In this document: one piece after another, positions 23,523 through 38,313 of the stretch
Layout: each line of letters opens with the position of its first letter
Position numbering within the stretch: position 1 is the stretch's first letter
Assembly: GCF_001293525.1 (NCBI RefSeq)
Contig: NZ_BBYR01000064.1
Span: 1 to 57,664, forward strand
Direction of reading: 5' to 3'
DNA length: 57,664 nt
DNA from: Pseudideonella sakaiensis
GTDB lineage: Bacteria > Pseudomonadota > Gammaproteobacteria > Burkholderiales > Burkholderiaceae_C
Notes under the pieces: generated by a model
The model's input: only the letters and a program-made list of their open reading frames with translations
Told to the model about the DNA's origin: nothing
Databases searched by the model: none
Made by a program: the position numbers and the translations under genes

Positions 23523-23599
23523 ACAGAGCCTCGCATTGTAGTACAGATTTTGAGCCTGCCGCAAGAAACTGCCCTGTGAGCCCGAGCGGCGACGGCGGC

Positions 23600-24139
23600 T
23601 CAGGAGGGCTGGTAGCGGCCGGTTGCCTTGTAGCGGTCGAGGGCCTGCTTCAGGTCGCGGGCTTCCTCGCAGTCGCCGCAGGCCTTGCGCAGGGTGGCGA
23701 GGCGGTCTTCGGCGCGGGCGGGGTCGCCCTTCATGAGGTAGAGCTCGCCGCTGTACTCGAGGGCGCCGCGGTGGCTGGGGTTGAGCTTGAGGGCGGCGTC
23801 GTAGTGGCGCTCGGCGCCGGCGAGGTCGGGGGTGGCCTGCTTGCGCAGGGTGTAGCCCATGAGGTTCTGCCAGTCGGCGTCGCCGGTGGCATTGACGCGC
23901 TTGAGTTCGTCGAGGGCGGCGGGCCAGCGCTTCGCGGCGATGTGTTCGCGGGCCTTGGCGAGCGGGCTTTTCGCGGCGGCGGCGGGCGGCGGGGGTTCGT
24001 CGGCGGCCTGCAGCGGGGCGGCCGCGCCGGCGAGCGCGGCAACGCAGGCCCAGGTGGCGAGCAGGCGCGGCCGCCGTGTGGCGGGCGTGCGGGGGACGGG
24101 GGTCGCGGGGACGGTCGTCGGGCGGGTTGGCGGGCGCAT
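23600..24139 (-). CDS. Exported tetratricopeptide-repeat protein
   Basis: A 179-residue protein. An Arg-rich N-terminus and hydrophobic LLATWACVAALAGAAAPLQA, ending in AxA, form a Sec signal peptide of about 45 residues; the start at 24139 is chosen for this. A Pro/Ala linker follows. From about residue 60 there are TPR-like helices (REHIAAKRWPAALDELKRV, then AERHYDAALKLNPSHRGALEY, GELYLMKGDPARAEDRLATL). A Cys pair (KACGDCEEA) near the end could form a disulfide in the periplasm. TPR proteins are scaffolds; the role is unknown. It lies 129 bases after pgi in the same direction. Confidence 0.82.
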   Translation of the reverse strand: MRPPTRPTTVPATPVPRTPATRRPRLLATWACVAALAGAAAPLQAADEPPPPAAAAKSPLAKAREHIAAKRWPAALDELKRVNATGDADWQNLMGYTLRKQATPDLAGAERHYDAALKLNPSHRGALEYSGELYLMKGDPARAEDRLATLRKACGDCEEARDLKQALDRYKATGRYQPS

Positions 24140-24268
24140 GGCAGTCTTTCGGTGGCGGCGGTCGCAGGGGCCGGGCGGGCCGGGGCGGGTAGCGCAGTGT
24201 CGATCCGCGGCGGCCGCGCCGACATCCCATGGGCGAGGGAGCCGCGCCGCGCGCACGGGCCCTGCGGC

Positions 24269-25912
24269 TCAGCGCGCCAGCCGCCGCAGCAGCCCGGCGG
24301 TGGACGCGTCGAGGCCGTCGACCTCGGCGTGGCGCGGCCCGGGCTGCAGGCGCGGCAGCAGCTGGTTGGCGAGGGCCTTGCCGAGCTCGACGCCCCACTG
24401 GTCGAAGCTGTTGATCCCCCAGACGGCGCCGCTGGTGAAGACGCGGTGCTCGTAGAGGGCGATCAGCGCGCCGAGGCTGCGCGGGGTGAGCGCGTCCAGC
24501 AGCAAGGTGGTGCTGGGCCGGTTGCCGGGGAAGGTGCGGTGGCGCGCGAGCTCGGCCGGGTCGATGCCCGCGGCGGCGGTGGGCACCTTGTCGCCGAGGG
24601 CGGCCTCGGCGGATTTGCCGAGCATCAGGGCCTGGGCCTGGGCCAGGCCGTTGGCCAGCAGCATCGCGTGCTGGCGCTGCCAGTGGGCGGCGAGCGCGGG
24701 CGGGTGGTCGCCGTCGCGGTGGCTGGTGCGGCGCACCAGGATGAACTCGACCGGCACGACCTCGCTGCCCTGGTGCAGCATCTGGAAGTAGGCGTGCTGG
24801 CCGTTGGTGCCGGGTTCGCCCCAGACGACGGGGCTGGTGGCGATGCCGAGCGGGCGGCCGTGGCGGTCCACGCGCTTGCCGTTGCTCTCCATCTCGAGCT
24901 GCTGCAGGTAGGCCGGCAGGCGGGCGAGGCCCTGGTGGTAGGGGGCGATGCTGCGGCTGCCACGCTCGTGGAAGTTGCGGTACCAGACGTCGAGCAGGCC
25001 GAGCAGCAGCGGCAGGTTGCGCGCCGCCGGGGCCTGGGCGGCGTGCTCGTCCATCGCGTGGGCACCGGCCAGCAGCTCGCGGAAGGCGGTGGCGCCGATG
25101 GCCAGCGCGATCGGCAGGCCGATCGCGCTCCACAGCGAGTAGCGCCCGCCGACCCAGTCCCAGAAGCCGAAGGTGGTGTCGATGCCGAAGGCGGCCGCGG
25201 CCGTGACGTTCGTGGTGGTCGCGACGAAGTGGCGCGCCAGGTCCTCGCCGCCGTGGTGCAGGAACCAGGCCTTGGCCGCCTCGGCATTGGCCAGGGTCTC
25301 CTGGGTGGTGAAGGTCTTGCTGGCGATGACGAACAGGGTGTGCCGCGGGTCGAGCCGGCGCAGCAGCGGCGCGAGGTCGTGGCTGTCGACGTTGCTGACG
25401 AAGTGCAGCCGCGGGCCGCCGTGGGTCCAGGCGTCCAGCGCCTGCACGACCATCCGCGGGCCGAGGTCGCTGCCGCCGATGCCCAGGTTCACCACGTCGG
25501 TGATGCCGGGGTCGGCGCGCACCCGCTCGGCGTAGCCGAGCATCGGGTCGAGCACGGCGTGCACCTCGGCGTTGTGCGGCGTGGCCGCGCCGCGCGGCGC
25601 GCGCAGCGCGGTGTGCAGCACCGCGCGGCCCTCGCTGCCGTTGACCGGCTCGCCGGCGAACAGCGCGGCGCGCCGCGCCTCGACGCCGCGCTCGTCCGCG
25701 AGGGCCAGCAGCAGCGCGAGCGTCGGGCCGTCGAGCCAGTTCTTGGACAGGTCGGCGAAGACCTCGGGGGCCTCGAAGGACAGGGCCGCGTGGCGGCCCG
25801 GGTCGCGCACGAAGGCCTCGCGCAGGTCGAAATCGCGCGCAGGGCCGGCGCGGTGGGCGGCCAGGGCGGCCCAGGCAGGGGTGGCGTCGCAGGGGGCGTC
25901 GGGGTCGGTCAT
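24269..25912 (-). CDS. pgi: Glucose-6-phosphate isomerase
   Basis: A 547-residue cytosolic isomerase converting glucose-6-phosphate and fructose-6-phosphate. Family motifs are all present: GIGGSDLGPRM (phosphate loop), SNVDSHD, the signature FVIASKTFTTQET, FWDWVGGRYSLWSAIGLPI, the catalytic-Glu/His area MESNGKRV and GEPGTNGQHAYFQMLHQG, and the C-terminal lysine helix SFDQWGVELGKALANQL. The length agrees with the E. coli enzyme (549). It follows pgm by 43 bases. In this cluster it links fructose-6-phosphate from fructokinase to glucose-6-phosphate for glycogen synthesis. Confidence 0.97.
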   Translation of the reverse strand: MTDPDAPCDATPAWAALAAHRAGPARDFDLREAFVRDPGRHAALSFEAPEVFADLSKNWLDGPTLALLLALADERGVEARRAALFAGEPVNGSEGRAVLHTALRAPRGAATPHNAEVHAVLDPMLGYAERVRADPGITDVVNLGIGGSDLGPRMVVQALDAWTHGGPRLHFVSNVDSHDLAPLLRRLDPRHTLFVIASKTFTTQETLANAEAAKAWFLHHGGEDLARHFVATTTNVTAAAAFGIDTTFGFWDWVGGRYSLWSAIGLPIALAIGATAFRELLAGAHAMDEHAAQAPAARNLPLLLGLLDVWYRNFHERGSRSIAPYHQGLARLPAYLQQLEMESNGKRVDRHGRPLGIATSPVVWGEPGTNGQHAYFQMLHQGSEVVPVEFILVRRTSHRDGDHPPALAAHWQRQHAMLLANGLAQAQALMLGKSAEAALGDKVPTAAAGIDPAELARHRTFPGNRPSTTLLLDALTPRSLGALIALYEHRVFTSGAVWGINSFDQWGVELGKALANQLLPRLQPGPRHAEVDGLDASTAGLLRRLAR

Positions 25913-25955
25913 GGCAATCCGTGCAGGGGCCGGCGCGCCGCGCGCGCCGGCGGGT

Positions 25956-29303
<3,348 letters not shown>

Positions 29304-29307
<4 letters not shown>

Positions 29308-30569
29308 GCCGGCAGCCGGTCGATCATCGCCTGGGTGACCAGGCAGACGCCGCCCTCGGTGCGCCGGAAGCGGCGCGCATCGGCCTCCGGGTCCTCGCCG
29401 ACGACCAGGCCGGGCGGGATCTGCACCCCGCGGTCGATCACCACGCGCGACAGCCGGGCCCCGCGGCCCACGTTCGCGTAGGGCAGGATCACCGCCTCCT
29501 TCACCTGCGAAAAGGAATGCGTGGACACGCCGGTGAAGAGCAGCGAGCGCCACAGCGTGCCGCCGGAGACGATGCAGCCGCCCGACACCAGCGAGGCCAC
29601 GGCACTGCCGCGGCGGCCGTCCTCGTCGTGCACGAACTTGGCCGGCGGCGTCAGCTCGCTGTAGGTCCAGATCGGCCAGTTGCGGTCGTACAGGTCCAGC
29701 GGCGGCACCACCTCGGTCAGGTCGATGTTGGCGCGCCAGTACGCGTCGACGGTGCCCACGTCGCGCCAGTAGGCCTCGGACTCCTCCTTCGAGCGCACGC
29801 AGGACGCGGAGAAGCGGTGCGCCACCGCCTTGGCGTTCTTCACCAGCCAGGGCACCAGGTCCTTGCCGAAGTCATGGCTGGAGGCCGGGTCGGCCGCATC
29901 GCGGCGCAGCTGCTCGAACAGCACCGCGGTGTCGAACACGTAGATGCCCATCGACGCGAGCGCCAGATCCGGCTGGCCGGGGATCGCCGGCGGGTCGGCC
30001 GGCTTCTCGACGAAGCTGACGATGGTGTCGTCGGCATCGACGTGCATCACGCCGAAGCCGGTGGCCTCCATCCGCGGCACCTCCAGGCAGCCGATCGTGA
30101 CCTGGGCCCCCGAGTCGACGTGCTGCTGCAGCATCTGCTCGTAGTCCATCTTGTAGACGTGGTCCCCGGCCAGCACCACCACGTAGCGCGGCGCATAGGA
30201 CTCGACGATGTCGATGTTCTGGAACACCGCGTCGGCGGTGCCGCGGTACCAGGCGTCCTCCGAGATGCGCTGGCTGGCCGGCAGGATGTCGAAGCTCTCG
30301 TTGCGCTCGGCGCGCAGGAAGGTCCAGCCGTGGGTCAGGTGGCGGATCAGGCTGTGCGCCTTGTACTGCGTGGCCACGCCGATGCGCCGGATGCCGGAGT
30401 TCAGCGCATTGCTGAGTGCGAAGTCGATGATGCGGCTCTTGCCGCCGAAGAAGACGGCCGGCTTGACGCGCCGGTCGGTCAGCTCCAGCAGCCGGCTGCC
30501 GCGGCCGCCGGCCAGCACGAAGGCCATCGCGTCGCGGGCCAGCACGGAACTGCGCAGTTTCGAGGCCAT
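29304..30569 (-). CDS. glgC: Glucose-1-phosphate adenylyltransferase (ADP-glucose pyrophosphorylase)
   Basis: A 421-residue enzyme forming ADP-glucose from ATP and glucose-1-phosphate, the committed step of bacterial glycogen synthesis. Blocks are [14 protein letters not shown] (nucleotide loop), [44 protein letters not shown], the glucose-1-phosphate site ASMGIYVFD, and [11 protein letters not shown]. The C-terminal left-handed beta-helix carries [16 protein letters not shown]. The length matches the family (about 420-430). It is coupled to glgA by a 4-base overlap and follows glgB by 29 bases. Confidence 0.97.
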
Positions 30570-30598
30570 GGGTCGTCTCCGGTTGCTTCGGGAAGGGG

Positions 30599-32782
30599 TC
30601 AGCGCGCCCACTCGAGCCAGACGGTGGCCAGCGGCGGCACCGTCAGCTCGACCGACTGCGGCTGGCCGTGCGCGCCGACCGGCTGGCTGTGCGCCACGCC
30701 GAAAGGCGTGCCGACGTTGCTGCCGCCATAGTGCTCGGAATCGGTGTTCAGCACCTCGCGCCACGCGCCGGGCGCGGGCACCCCGAGGCGCAGGCCGGCG
30801 TGCACCACCGGCGCGAAATTGCAGACCACCAGCAGCAGCCGCTGCCCGTCGGCACTGCAGCGCAGGAAGGACAGCAGGCTGCGCCGCGCGTCGTCGTGGT
30901 CGATCCAGCGGAAGCCGTCGGGCGTGAAGTCGCGCTGCCACAGCGCCGGCTCGCGCCGGTAGGCGTGGTTCAGGTCGCGCACGAGGCGCTGCACGCCGGC
31001 GTGCCGCGGTTCGTCCAGCAGGTGCCAGTCGAGGCTGGCGGCGTGGTTCCACTCGCGCTGCTGCGCGAACTCGCCGCCCATGAACAGCAGCTTCTTGCCG
31101 GGGTGCGCCCACATGAAGCCATAGTAGGCGCGCAGGTTCGCGAAGCGCTGCCAGGGGTCGCCCGGCATCCTCGCCAGCAACGAGCCCTTGCCGTGCACCA
31201 CCTCGTCGTGGCTGAGCGGCAGCACGAAGTTCTCGTTGCAGGCGTAGACCATGCCGAAGGTCAGCTCGCCGTGGTGGTAGGGGCGGTGGATCGGGTCGCG
31301 CGCCATGTAGGCCAGCGTGTCGTGCATCCAGCCCATGTTCCACTTGTAGTGGAAGCCCAGGCCGCCGGCGTAGACCGGGCGGCTGACTGCCGGGAAGGCG
31401 GTCGATTCCTCCGCCAGCGTCACGGCCTGCGGCCGCTCCACGCCGACCACCTCGTTGAGCCGGCGCAGAAAGGCGATCGCCTCCAGGTTCTCGCGCCCGC
31501 CGTGCACGTTCGGGATCCACTCGCCGGGCTTGCGGCTGTAATCGCGGTAGAGCATCGAGGCCACGGCATCCACCCGCAGGCCGTCCACGCCGTAGCGCTC
31601 CAGCCAGTGCAGCGCGCTGCCGACCAGGAAGTTGCGGACCTCGGTGCGGCCGAAGTCGTAGATCAGCGTGTTCCAGTCATGGTGGAAGCCCTCGCGCGGG
31701 TCGGCGTACTCGTAGAGCGGCGTGCCGTCGAAGCGGGCCAGGCCGTGCGCGTCCGACGGGAAATGCGCCGGCACCCAGTCGAGCAGCACGCCCAGGCCGG
31801 CGGCATGGGCCCGCGCGACGAAGCGCGCGAAGCCCTCGGGCGCGCCATGGCGCGCGGTCGGCGCGAACTGCCCGAGCGTCTGGTAGCCCCAGGAGCCGTC
31901 GTAGGGGTGCTCGGTGATCGGCAGCAGCTCGACGTGGGTGAAGCCCATGTCGGCCGCATAGGGCAGCAGCTGGTCGGCCAGTTCGTCCCAGTCCAGCCAG
32001 CGGTCGCCCTCCTCCGGCCGCCGGCGCCAGCTCGCCAGGTGCACCTCGTAGATGCTGACTGGCGCGTCCAGCGCATTGGCCGCCTGGCGCGCCGGGTCGG
32101 GCGGCTGCCGCGGCGGCATCGGCGCGACGATGCTGGCCGTCGCCGGGCGCAGCTCGGCGCGGCGGGCGCAGGGGTCGGCCTTCAGCGGCAGCAGGTGGCC
32201 ACCGCGGTCCAGCAGCTCGTACTTGTAGCGCGCACCGGGCGCGACGCCGGGCACGAAGATCTCCCAGACGCCGCATTCGACGCGCCGGCGCATCGGGTGG
32301 CGCCGGCCGTCCCAGCCGTTGAAGTCGCCGACCACGCTGACGCGCGCGGCGTTCGGCGCCCAGACCGCGAAGCTGCAGCCGTCGACGCCGTCCATCGTGC
32401 GCGGGTTCGCGCCCAGCACCTCGTCCGGGCGCAGGTGCGTGCCCTCGGCGAGCAGCCAGGCATCCATCTCGCCGAGCACGAGGCCGAAGCGGTAGGGGTC
32501 GTCGACGCGGCTCACCCGCCCGTCGGCGTCGGTGCGCTCGAGCTGGTAGGCGCGCGGCTTGCGGATGCGCAGCCGCCCCTCGAAGAAGCCGTCGGGGTGG
32601 CGCTGCGCGAGCGCGCCGAGCGGGCGACCGCTGGCCGCCTCGACCACCTGCACCGCCACCGCGCCGGGCAGGAAGCAGCGCAGCCACAGCGAGCCCTTCG
32701 CGTCGGCGTGCAGGCCGAGCACGGTGAAGGGGTCGCCATGGGTGCCGCGCACGAGGGCGTCGACGGCGTCAGGGGGCAGCAT
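30599..32782 (-). CDS. glgB: 1,4-alpha-glucan branching enzyme
   Basis: A 727-residue GH13 branching enzyme that makes the alpha-1,6 links of glycogen. An N-terminal CBM48 unit ([24 protein letters not shown]) precedes the barrel. Catalytic segments are [15 protein letters not shown] (nucleophile Asp), [11 protein letters not shown] (acid Glu) and [15 protein letters not shown]. The C-terminal beta domain ends VWLEWAR. The extra N1 domain (residues 1-100) and the length match the E. coli-type enzyme (728). The start at 32782 is chosen from the domain boundary. It lies 77 bases behind the GH13 glucosidase gene. Confidence 0.97.
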   Translation of the reverse strand: MLPPDAVDALVRGTHGDPFTVLGLHADAKGSLWLRCFLPGAVAVQVVEAASGRPLGALAQRHPDGFFEGRLRIRKPRAYQLERTDADGRVSRVDDPYRFGLVLGEMDAWLLAEGTHLRPDEVLGANPRTMDGVDGCSFAVWAPNAARVSVVGDFNGWDGRRHPMRRRVECGVWEIFVPGVAPGARYKYELLDRGGHLLPLKADPCARRAELRPATASIVAPMPPRQPPDPARQAANALDAPVSIYEVHLASWRRRPEEGDRWLDWDELADQLLPYAADMGFTHVELLPITEHPYDGSWGYQTLGQFAPTARHGAPEGFARFVARAHAAGLGVLLDWVPAHFPSDAHGLARFDGTPLYEYADPREGFHHDWNTLIYDFGRTEVRNFLVGSALHWLERYGVDGLRVDAVASMLYRDYSRKPGEWIPNVHGGRENLEAIAFLRRLNEVVGVERPQAVTLAEESTAFPAVSRPVYAGGLGFHYKWNMGWMHDTLAYMARDPIHRPYHHGELTFGMVYACNENFVLPLSHDEVVHGKGSLLARMPGDPWQRFANLRAYYGFMWAHPGKKLLFMGGEFAQQREWNHAASLDWHLLDEPRHAGVQRLVRDLNHAYRREPALWQRDFTPDGFRWIDHDDARRSLLSFLRCSADGQRLLLVVCNFAPVVHAGLRLGVPAPGAWREVLNTDSEHYGGSNVGTPFGVAHSQPVGAHGQPQSVELTVPPLATVWLEWAR

Positions 32783-32859
32783 GGGCGGGACGGTCCTCGC
32801 AAGGGGCGGTGGGATGGCTCGACAGCATCGGCGAACGGGAGCGGCGCACGGGCCGGACC

Positions 32860-34617
32860 TTAACCCGGCCGCGTGACGGACGGCGCCGCCCCCGGGGCGG
32901 CCCAGCGGTGGATCCGCGCCTCCCAGGGCCGCAGCCGCCCGTGCGCCGGGCTGTCGCCGGTGCTGGCAGGATGCGTGCCCAGCAGGCGCTCGCCCTCCCC
33001 GCGCGGCAGCGCATCGCCGAGCGCGTAGTCGAGCGGCTCGCCGCCGAAGTTGCCGAGCACGAGCAGGGTCTCGTCCGCGCCGTGCCGCAGCCAGGCGCAC
33101 AGCCGGGGGTGCTCGGGCTGCAGCGGTTCGCAGCGGCCGTAGACCAGGGCCGGGTGGCGGCGCCGCAGCGCGATCAGCCGGCGGTAGTGGTGGAAGACGG
33201 AATCCGGGTCGGCCCGCGCCGCCGCGGCGTTCAGGCGCGCATGGTCCGGGTGCACGCCGATCCACGGCGGAGCGCTGCCGAAGCCGGCTTGCGGCCCGTC
33301 GTCCCAGGGCATCGGCACGCGGGCATGGTCCCGGCCCTTGCGGCGGATCGCCGCCATCGCCTGGTCCGGCGTGTCGCCGTGCAGCTCGACTGCCTCGCGG
33401 AGGTAGTTCAGCGACTCGATGTCGCGCAGGTCCGCGGGACCGGCGAAGGGCACGTTGGTCAGGCCCAGCTCCTCGCCCTGGTAGACGAAGGGCGTGCCCT
33501 GCAGGCCGTGCAGCAGCGTGGCCAGCAGCTTGGCGGAGGCCACGCGCGCCGCCTCGCTGCTGTCGTCGCCCCAGCGCGAGACCGGGCGCGGCTGGTCGTG
33601 GTTCGAGTGGTAGAGGCTGTTCCAGCCGCGGCCCTGCAGCGCGGCCTGCCAGCGGAACATCGAGGCCTTCCACGCGCGCACGTCCAGCGGCACCGCGGCC
33701 CACTTGCCGCGCGGGTCGCCCGGCCGGCTGTCCAGGTCCATGTGCTCGAACTGGAACAGCATCTGCAGCGCACCGTCGCGCTCGTCGGTCAGCGCCAGTC
33801 CCTGCGCCGGGGTGGCCAGCGGCGCCTCGCCGACGGTGATCGGGTCGCGCCCGTCGAGCACCTCGCGCCGCAGCTCGCGCAGGAACTCGAGCAGCCGGGG
33901 CCCGGCGGTCACCATGCCGAAGGCCGGCTGCGGGCCGCCGGGGCGCAGCCGCGGCGCGTCCGGCAGCCGCCCGTCCGGCCCCCACGGCTTGGAGACCATG
34001 TTGATGACGTCCATCCGGAAGCCGTCCACGCCACGGTCGAGCCAGAAGCGCATCAGCGCATGCACCTCGGCGCGCACGCGTGGGTTCTCCCAGTTCAGGT
34101 CCGGCTGGCGGCGCGAGAAGAGGTGCAGGTAGTACTCGCCGGTGGCCTCGTTCCAGGTCCAGGCCGGGCCCGAGAAGGCCGAGGCCCAGTTGTTCGGCGG
34201 CCCGCCGTCCGGGCCGGGCGCGGCCCAGACGTAGAAGTCGTGGAAGGGGTCGTCGCGGCTGCGCCGCGCGCGGCGGAACCAGTCGTGCTCGTCGGAGGTG
34301 TGGTTGACCACCAGGTCCATCATCAGCCGCAGCCCGCGCGCGTGCAGGTCCGCGAGCAGCGCGTCGAAATCGGCCAGGGTGCCGAAGTCCGGGTGGATGT
34401 CGCGGTAGTCGCTGACGTCGTAGCCGTTGTCGTCGTTCGGCGAGGGGTAGACCGGCGACAGCCAGACCACGTCCACGCCCAGCGCCTGCAGGTGCTCGAG
34501 CCGGGAACGCAGGCCGGCCAGGTCGCCGATGCCGTCGCCATTGCCGTCGCAGAAGCTGCGCGGATAGACCTGGTAGACCACCGCCTCCTTCCACCAGCGG
34601 CGCGCGCGGGCATCCAT
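32860..34617 (-). CDS. GH13 alpha-glucosidase (oligo-1,6-glucosidase-like)
   Basis: A 585-residue cytosolic glycoside hydrolase. Residues 8-30 show [20 protein letters not shown], typical of the alpha-glucosidase/MalL branch. Catalytic residues visible are Asp203 in [13 protein letters not shown], Glu264 in VGEAPL, and the NHDQPR block. A Val right after the nucleophile (MDVIN) is associated with alpha-1,6 preference in this group. No signal peptide, so it would act on imported di- or oligosaccharides. It is 10 bases behind the ABC ATPase gene in the uptake operon. Confidence 0.92.
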   Translation of the reverse strand: MDARARRWWKEAVVYQVYPRSFCDGNGDGIGDLAGLRSRLEHLQALGVDVVWLSPVYPSPNDDNGYDVSDYRDIHPDFGTLADFDALLADLHARGLRLMMDLVVNHTSDEHDWFRRARRSRDDPFHDFYVWAAPGPDGGPPNNWASAFSGPAWTWNEATGEYYLHLFSRRQPDLNWENPRVRAEVHALMRFWLDRGVDGFRMDVINMVSKPWGPDGRLPDAPRLRPGGPQPAFGMVTAGPRLLEFLRELRREVLDGRDPITVGEAPLATPAQGLALTDERDGALQMLFQFEHMDLDSRPGDPRGKWAAVPLDVRAWKASMFRWQAALQGRGWNSLYHSNHDQPRPVSRWGDDSSEAARVASAKLLATLLHGLQGTPFVYQGEELGLTNVPFAGPADLRDIESLNYLREAVELHGDTPDQAMAAIRRKGRDHARVPMPWDDGPQAGFGSAPPWIGVHPDHARLNAAAARADPDSVFHHYRRLIALRRRHPALVYGRCEPLQPEHPRLCAWLRHGADETLLVLGNFGGEPLDYALGDALPRGEGERLLGTHPASTGDSPAHGRLRPWEARIHRWAAPGAAPSVTRPG

Positions 34618-34627
34618 CGCGACCCCC

Positions 34628-35764
<1,137 letters not shown>

Positions 35765-35790
35765 GGCGTGCTCGTCGGTGGAGGGGTGGG

Positions 35791-37470
35791 TCAGGCGAGG
35801 CGTGCGAACAGCACGCCCCAGGGCTCGAAGCGCAGCGCGGCGCCATCGCGGCCGGCGCCCTGGCAGACGCCCTCGTCCAGCGGCTGCAGCGCCCCCGGCC
35901 CGGCCAGCGCGTCCGGCAGCGGCAGCGTGGCCGCGCGCGGGCTCAGGTTGAAAGCGCACAGCAGGCGCTCGTCGCCGTCCGCCCGCTCGAAGGCCAGCAG
36001 CTGCTCGTGCACCGGCCACAGCCGCAGCGTGCCCTGCACGAGCGCGGGGTGGCGACGCCGCCAGCGCAGCAGGTGCCGGTAGTGGTGCAGCAGCGAGCCC
36101 GGATCGGCCTCCTGCCGGTCGACCGCGTGCAGCCGGTGCAGCGGGTCGGCCGGCAGCCAGGGCGCGCGCTCGCCGCTGCCGAAGCCGAGGTGCGGGCCGT
36201 CGGCCTCCCAGGGCATCGGCGTGCGGCAGCCGTCGCGGCCCTTGAACTCCGGCCACATCGCGATGCCGTACGGGTCCTGCAGCAGCTCGAAGGGCACCTC
36301 GGCCTCCGGCAGGCCGAGCTCGTCGCCCTGGTAGATGCAGGAGCTGCCGCGCAGGCTGAGCTGCAGCGCCGGCGCCAGGCGCAGCAGCGCCGGCGGCGGC
36401 TCGGCCCCGCCCCAGCGCGAGGCCAGCCGCATGCAGTCGTGGTTGGACAGGGCCCAGCAGGCCCAGCCCTGGCCGGCGACCGCCTCGAAGCGCTCGATCA
36501 CGCCATGCACGTAGCGCGCGGTCGCGTCGGGCGACAGCAGGTCGAAGCAGTAGGCCATGTGCAGCCGGTCGCCGCCGTCGGTGTACTGGGCCACCATCGC
36601 GACGCCCGCCTCGTCGCCGATCTCGCCGACCGTGGTGGTGTGCGGGTAGCCGTCCATCAGCCGGCGCACCTCGCGCACGAAGTCCAGCGCCTCGGGCTGG
36701 CTCTTGTCGTGGCGATGCAGCTGCCACGCGTAGGGGTTGCTGGCCGGCGCCGTCGGGTCACCGGCCGCCGGCCGGCCGCGGCCCGGGTTGTCCCGCAGCG
36801 AGGCGTCGTGGTAGCAGAAGTTGATCGCATCCAGCCGGAAGCCGTCCACGCCCAGGTCGAGCCAGAAGCGCATCATGTCCAGCAGCGCCTCGCGCACCGG
36901 CGCATGGTGGAAGTTGAGATCGGGCTGGCTGGCCAGGAAGTTGTGCAGGTAGTACTGGCAGCGGCCGGTGTCCCATTGCCAGGCGCTGCCGCCGAACACC
37001 GACAGCCAGTTGTTCGGCGGCGTGCCGTCGGGCTTCGCGTCGGCCCAGACGTACCAGTCCGCGCGCGGGTTGTCGCGGCTGCGGCGGCTCTCGAGGAACC
37101 AGGGGTGGCGGTCGGACGAGTGCGACAGCACCTGGTCGATGATCACCTTCAGGCCGAGCTGGTGCGCCCGGGCCAGCAGCGCGCGGAAGTCGTCCAGCGT
37201 GCCGAACATCGGGTCGACGTCGCGGTAGTCGCTGACGTCGTAGCCGAAGTCCTTCATCGGGCTCCTGAAGAAGGGCGACAGCCACACCGCGTCGACACCG
37301 AGGCGGGCCGCATGGTCCAGCCGTGCGGTGATGCCGGCCAGGTCGCCGATGCCGTCGCCATTGCCGTCGGCGAAGCTGCGCGGGTAGATCTGGTAGATGA
37401 CGGCGCCGCGCCACCATCCGTCGTTCGGGGCCAGGGTCGGGACCACGTCCATCCTTTCGTCGACGTCCAC
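35791..37470 (-). CDS. GH13 alpha-glucosidase (AglA-like)
   Basis: A 559-residue cytosolic alpha-glucosidase. The N-terminal block is GAVIYQIYPRSFADGNGDGI; catalytic residues are Asp214 in DGFRLDAINFCYHD and Glu283 in VGEIGDE, with SNHDCMR later. Ala after the nucleophile (LDAIN) fits alpha-1,4/sucrose-type specificity, complementing the Val enzyme encoded two genes downstream. It is placed 3 bases after the permease gene; ATG 37470 is used, with an alternative in-frame ATG at 37452. It probably hydrolyses sucrose, maltose or trehalulose-like sugars delivered by the transporter. Confidence 0.92.
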   Translation of the reverse strand: MDVDERMDVVPTLAPNDGWWRGAVIYQIYPRSFADGNGDGIGDLAGITARLDHAARLGVDAVWLSPFFRSPMKDFGYDVSDYRDVDPMFGTLDDFRALLARAHQLGLKVIIDQVLSHSSDRHPWFLESRRSRDNPRADWYVWADAKPDGTPPNNWLSVFGGSAWQWDTGRCQYYLHNFLASQPDLNFHHAPVREALLDMMRFWLDLGVDGFRLDAINFCYHDASLRDNPGRGRPAAGDPTAPASNPYAWQLHRHDKSQPEALDFVREVRRLMDGYPHTTTVGEIGDEAGVAMVAQYTDGGDRLHMAYCFDLLSPDATARYVHGVIERFEAVAGQGWACWALSNHDCMRLASRWGGAEPPPALLRLAPALQLSLRGSSCIYQGDELGLPEAEVPFELLQDPYGIAMWPEFKGRDGCRTPMPWEADGPHLGFGSGERAPWLPADPLHRLHAVDRQEADPGSLLHHYRHLLRWRRRHPALVQGTLRLWPVHEQLLAFERADGDERLLCAFNLSPRAATLPLPDALAGPGALQPLDEGVCQGAGRDGAALRFEPWGVLFARLA

Positions 37471-37473
37471 GGC

Positions 37474-38313
37474 TCAGCCCTTGACCGCACCCGCGGTCAG
37501 GCCCGAGACGATCTTGCGCTGGAACACCAGCACCAGCAGCACCAGCGGCACCGTCACGATGACCGAGGCGGCCATGATCGAGCCCCAGGGGATCTCGTAG
37601 GCGGTGGCGCCGGTGATCAGCGAGATGCTGACCGGCACGGTGCGCTCGCTGTCCTCGTTGACGAAGGTCAGCGCGAACAGGAACTCGTTCCAGGCCCCGA
37701 TGAAGGCCAGCAGGCCGGTGGACACCAGCGCCGGCCACAGCAGCGGCATGAAGACCTGGAAGATGATGCGCAGCGGCCCGCAGCCGTCCATGATCGCGGC
37801 CTCCTCCAGCTCCTTCGGCAGCCCGCGCATGAAGGTGGTGAGCACCCAGACGGTGAAGGGCAGCGTGAAGATGGTGTACGGCAGCACCAGGCCGATCGCC
37901 CGGTTGTACAGGCCCAGCCACTGCATCAGCTCGAACATGCCCGACAGCACCGCCACCTGCGGGAACATCGACACCGCGAGGATCGCAAGCAGCAGCAGGC
38001 CCTTGCCCTTGAAGGCGATGCGGCCGAGCGCATAGGAGGCGGTGATCGCCAGCAGCAGCGACAGCGCCACCGTCACGGTCGAGACCAGGATCGAGTTCAG
38101 CAGGTGGCGGCCGAAGGGCTGCTGCCCCTCGAACAGCTGCACGTAGTTGCGCAGCGTGGGCTCGGCGGGCAGCAGGGAGGTACTGAACAGCGCGGTGCCC
38201 GTCTTCAGCGAGGTCGCGATCGTGTACAGGAAGGGGTAGACCGAGACGACGACGACCAGCGCCGCCAGCAGGTAGAGCACCACGGTGCCGAGCAGCGGTC
38301 GCGGGGCGTTCAC
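37474..38313 (-). CDS. Sugar ABC transporter permease (MalG/AglG type)
   Basis: A 279-residue inner-membrane permease with six predicted helices (first: TVVLYLLAALVVVVSVYPFL). The EAA loop that docks the ATPase is visible as EEAAIMDGCGPLRIIFQVFM. The start is GTG at 38313, overlapping the stop of the upstream permease gene (GTGA), so both subunits are coupled in translation. It forms the channel with the MalF-type subunit. Confidence 0.95.
   Translation of the reverse strand: MNAPRPLLGTVVLYLLAALVVVVSVYPFLYTIATSLKTGTALFSTSLLPAEPTLRNYVQLFEGQQPFGRHLLNSILVSTVTVALSLLLAITASYALGRIAFKGKGLLLLAILAVSMFPQVAVLSGMFELMQWLGLYNRAIGLVLPYTIFTLPFTVWVLTTFMRGLPKELEEAAIMDGCGPLRIIFQVFMPLLWPALVSTGLLAFIGAWNEFLFALTFVNEDSERTVPVSISLITGATAYEIPWGSIMAASVIVTVPLVLLVLVFQRKIVSGLTAGAVKG

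Noticed and set aside
32783-34594. Leftward frame joining glgB to a long upstream extension
   Set aside because: The extension is the out-of-frame reading of the GH13 glucosidase gene; glgB itself begins at 32782.
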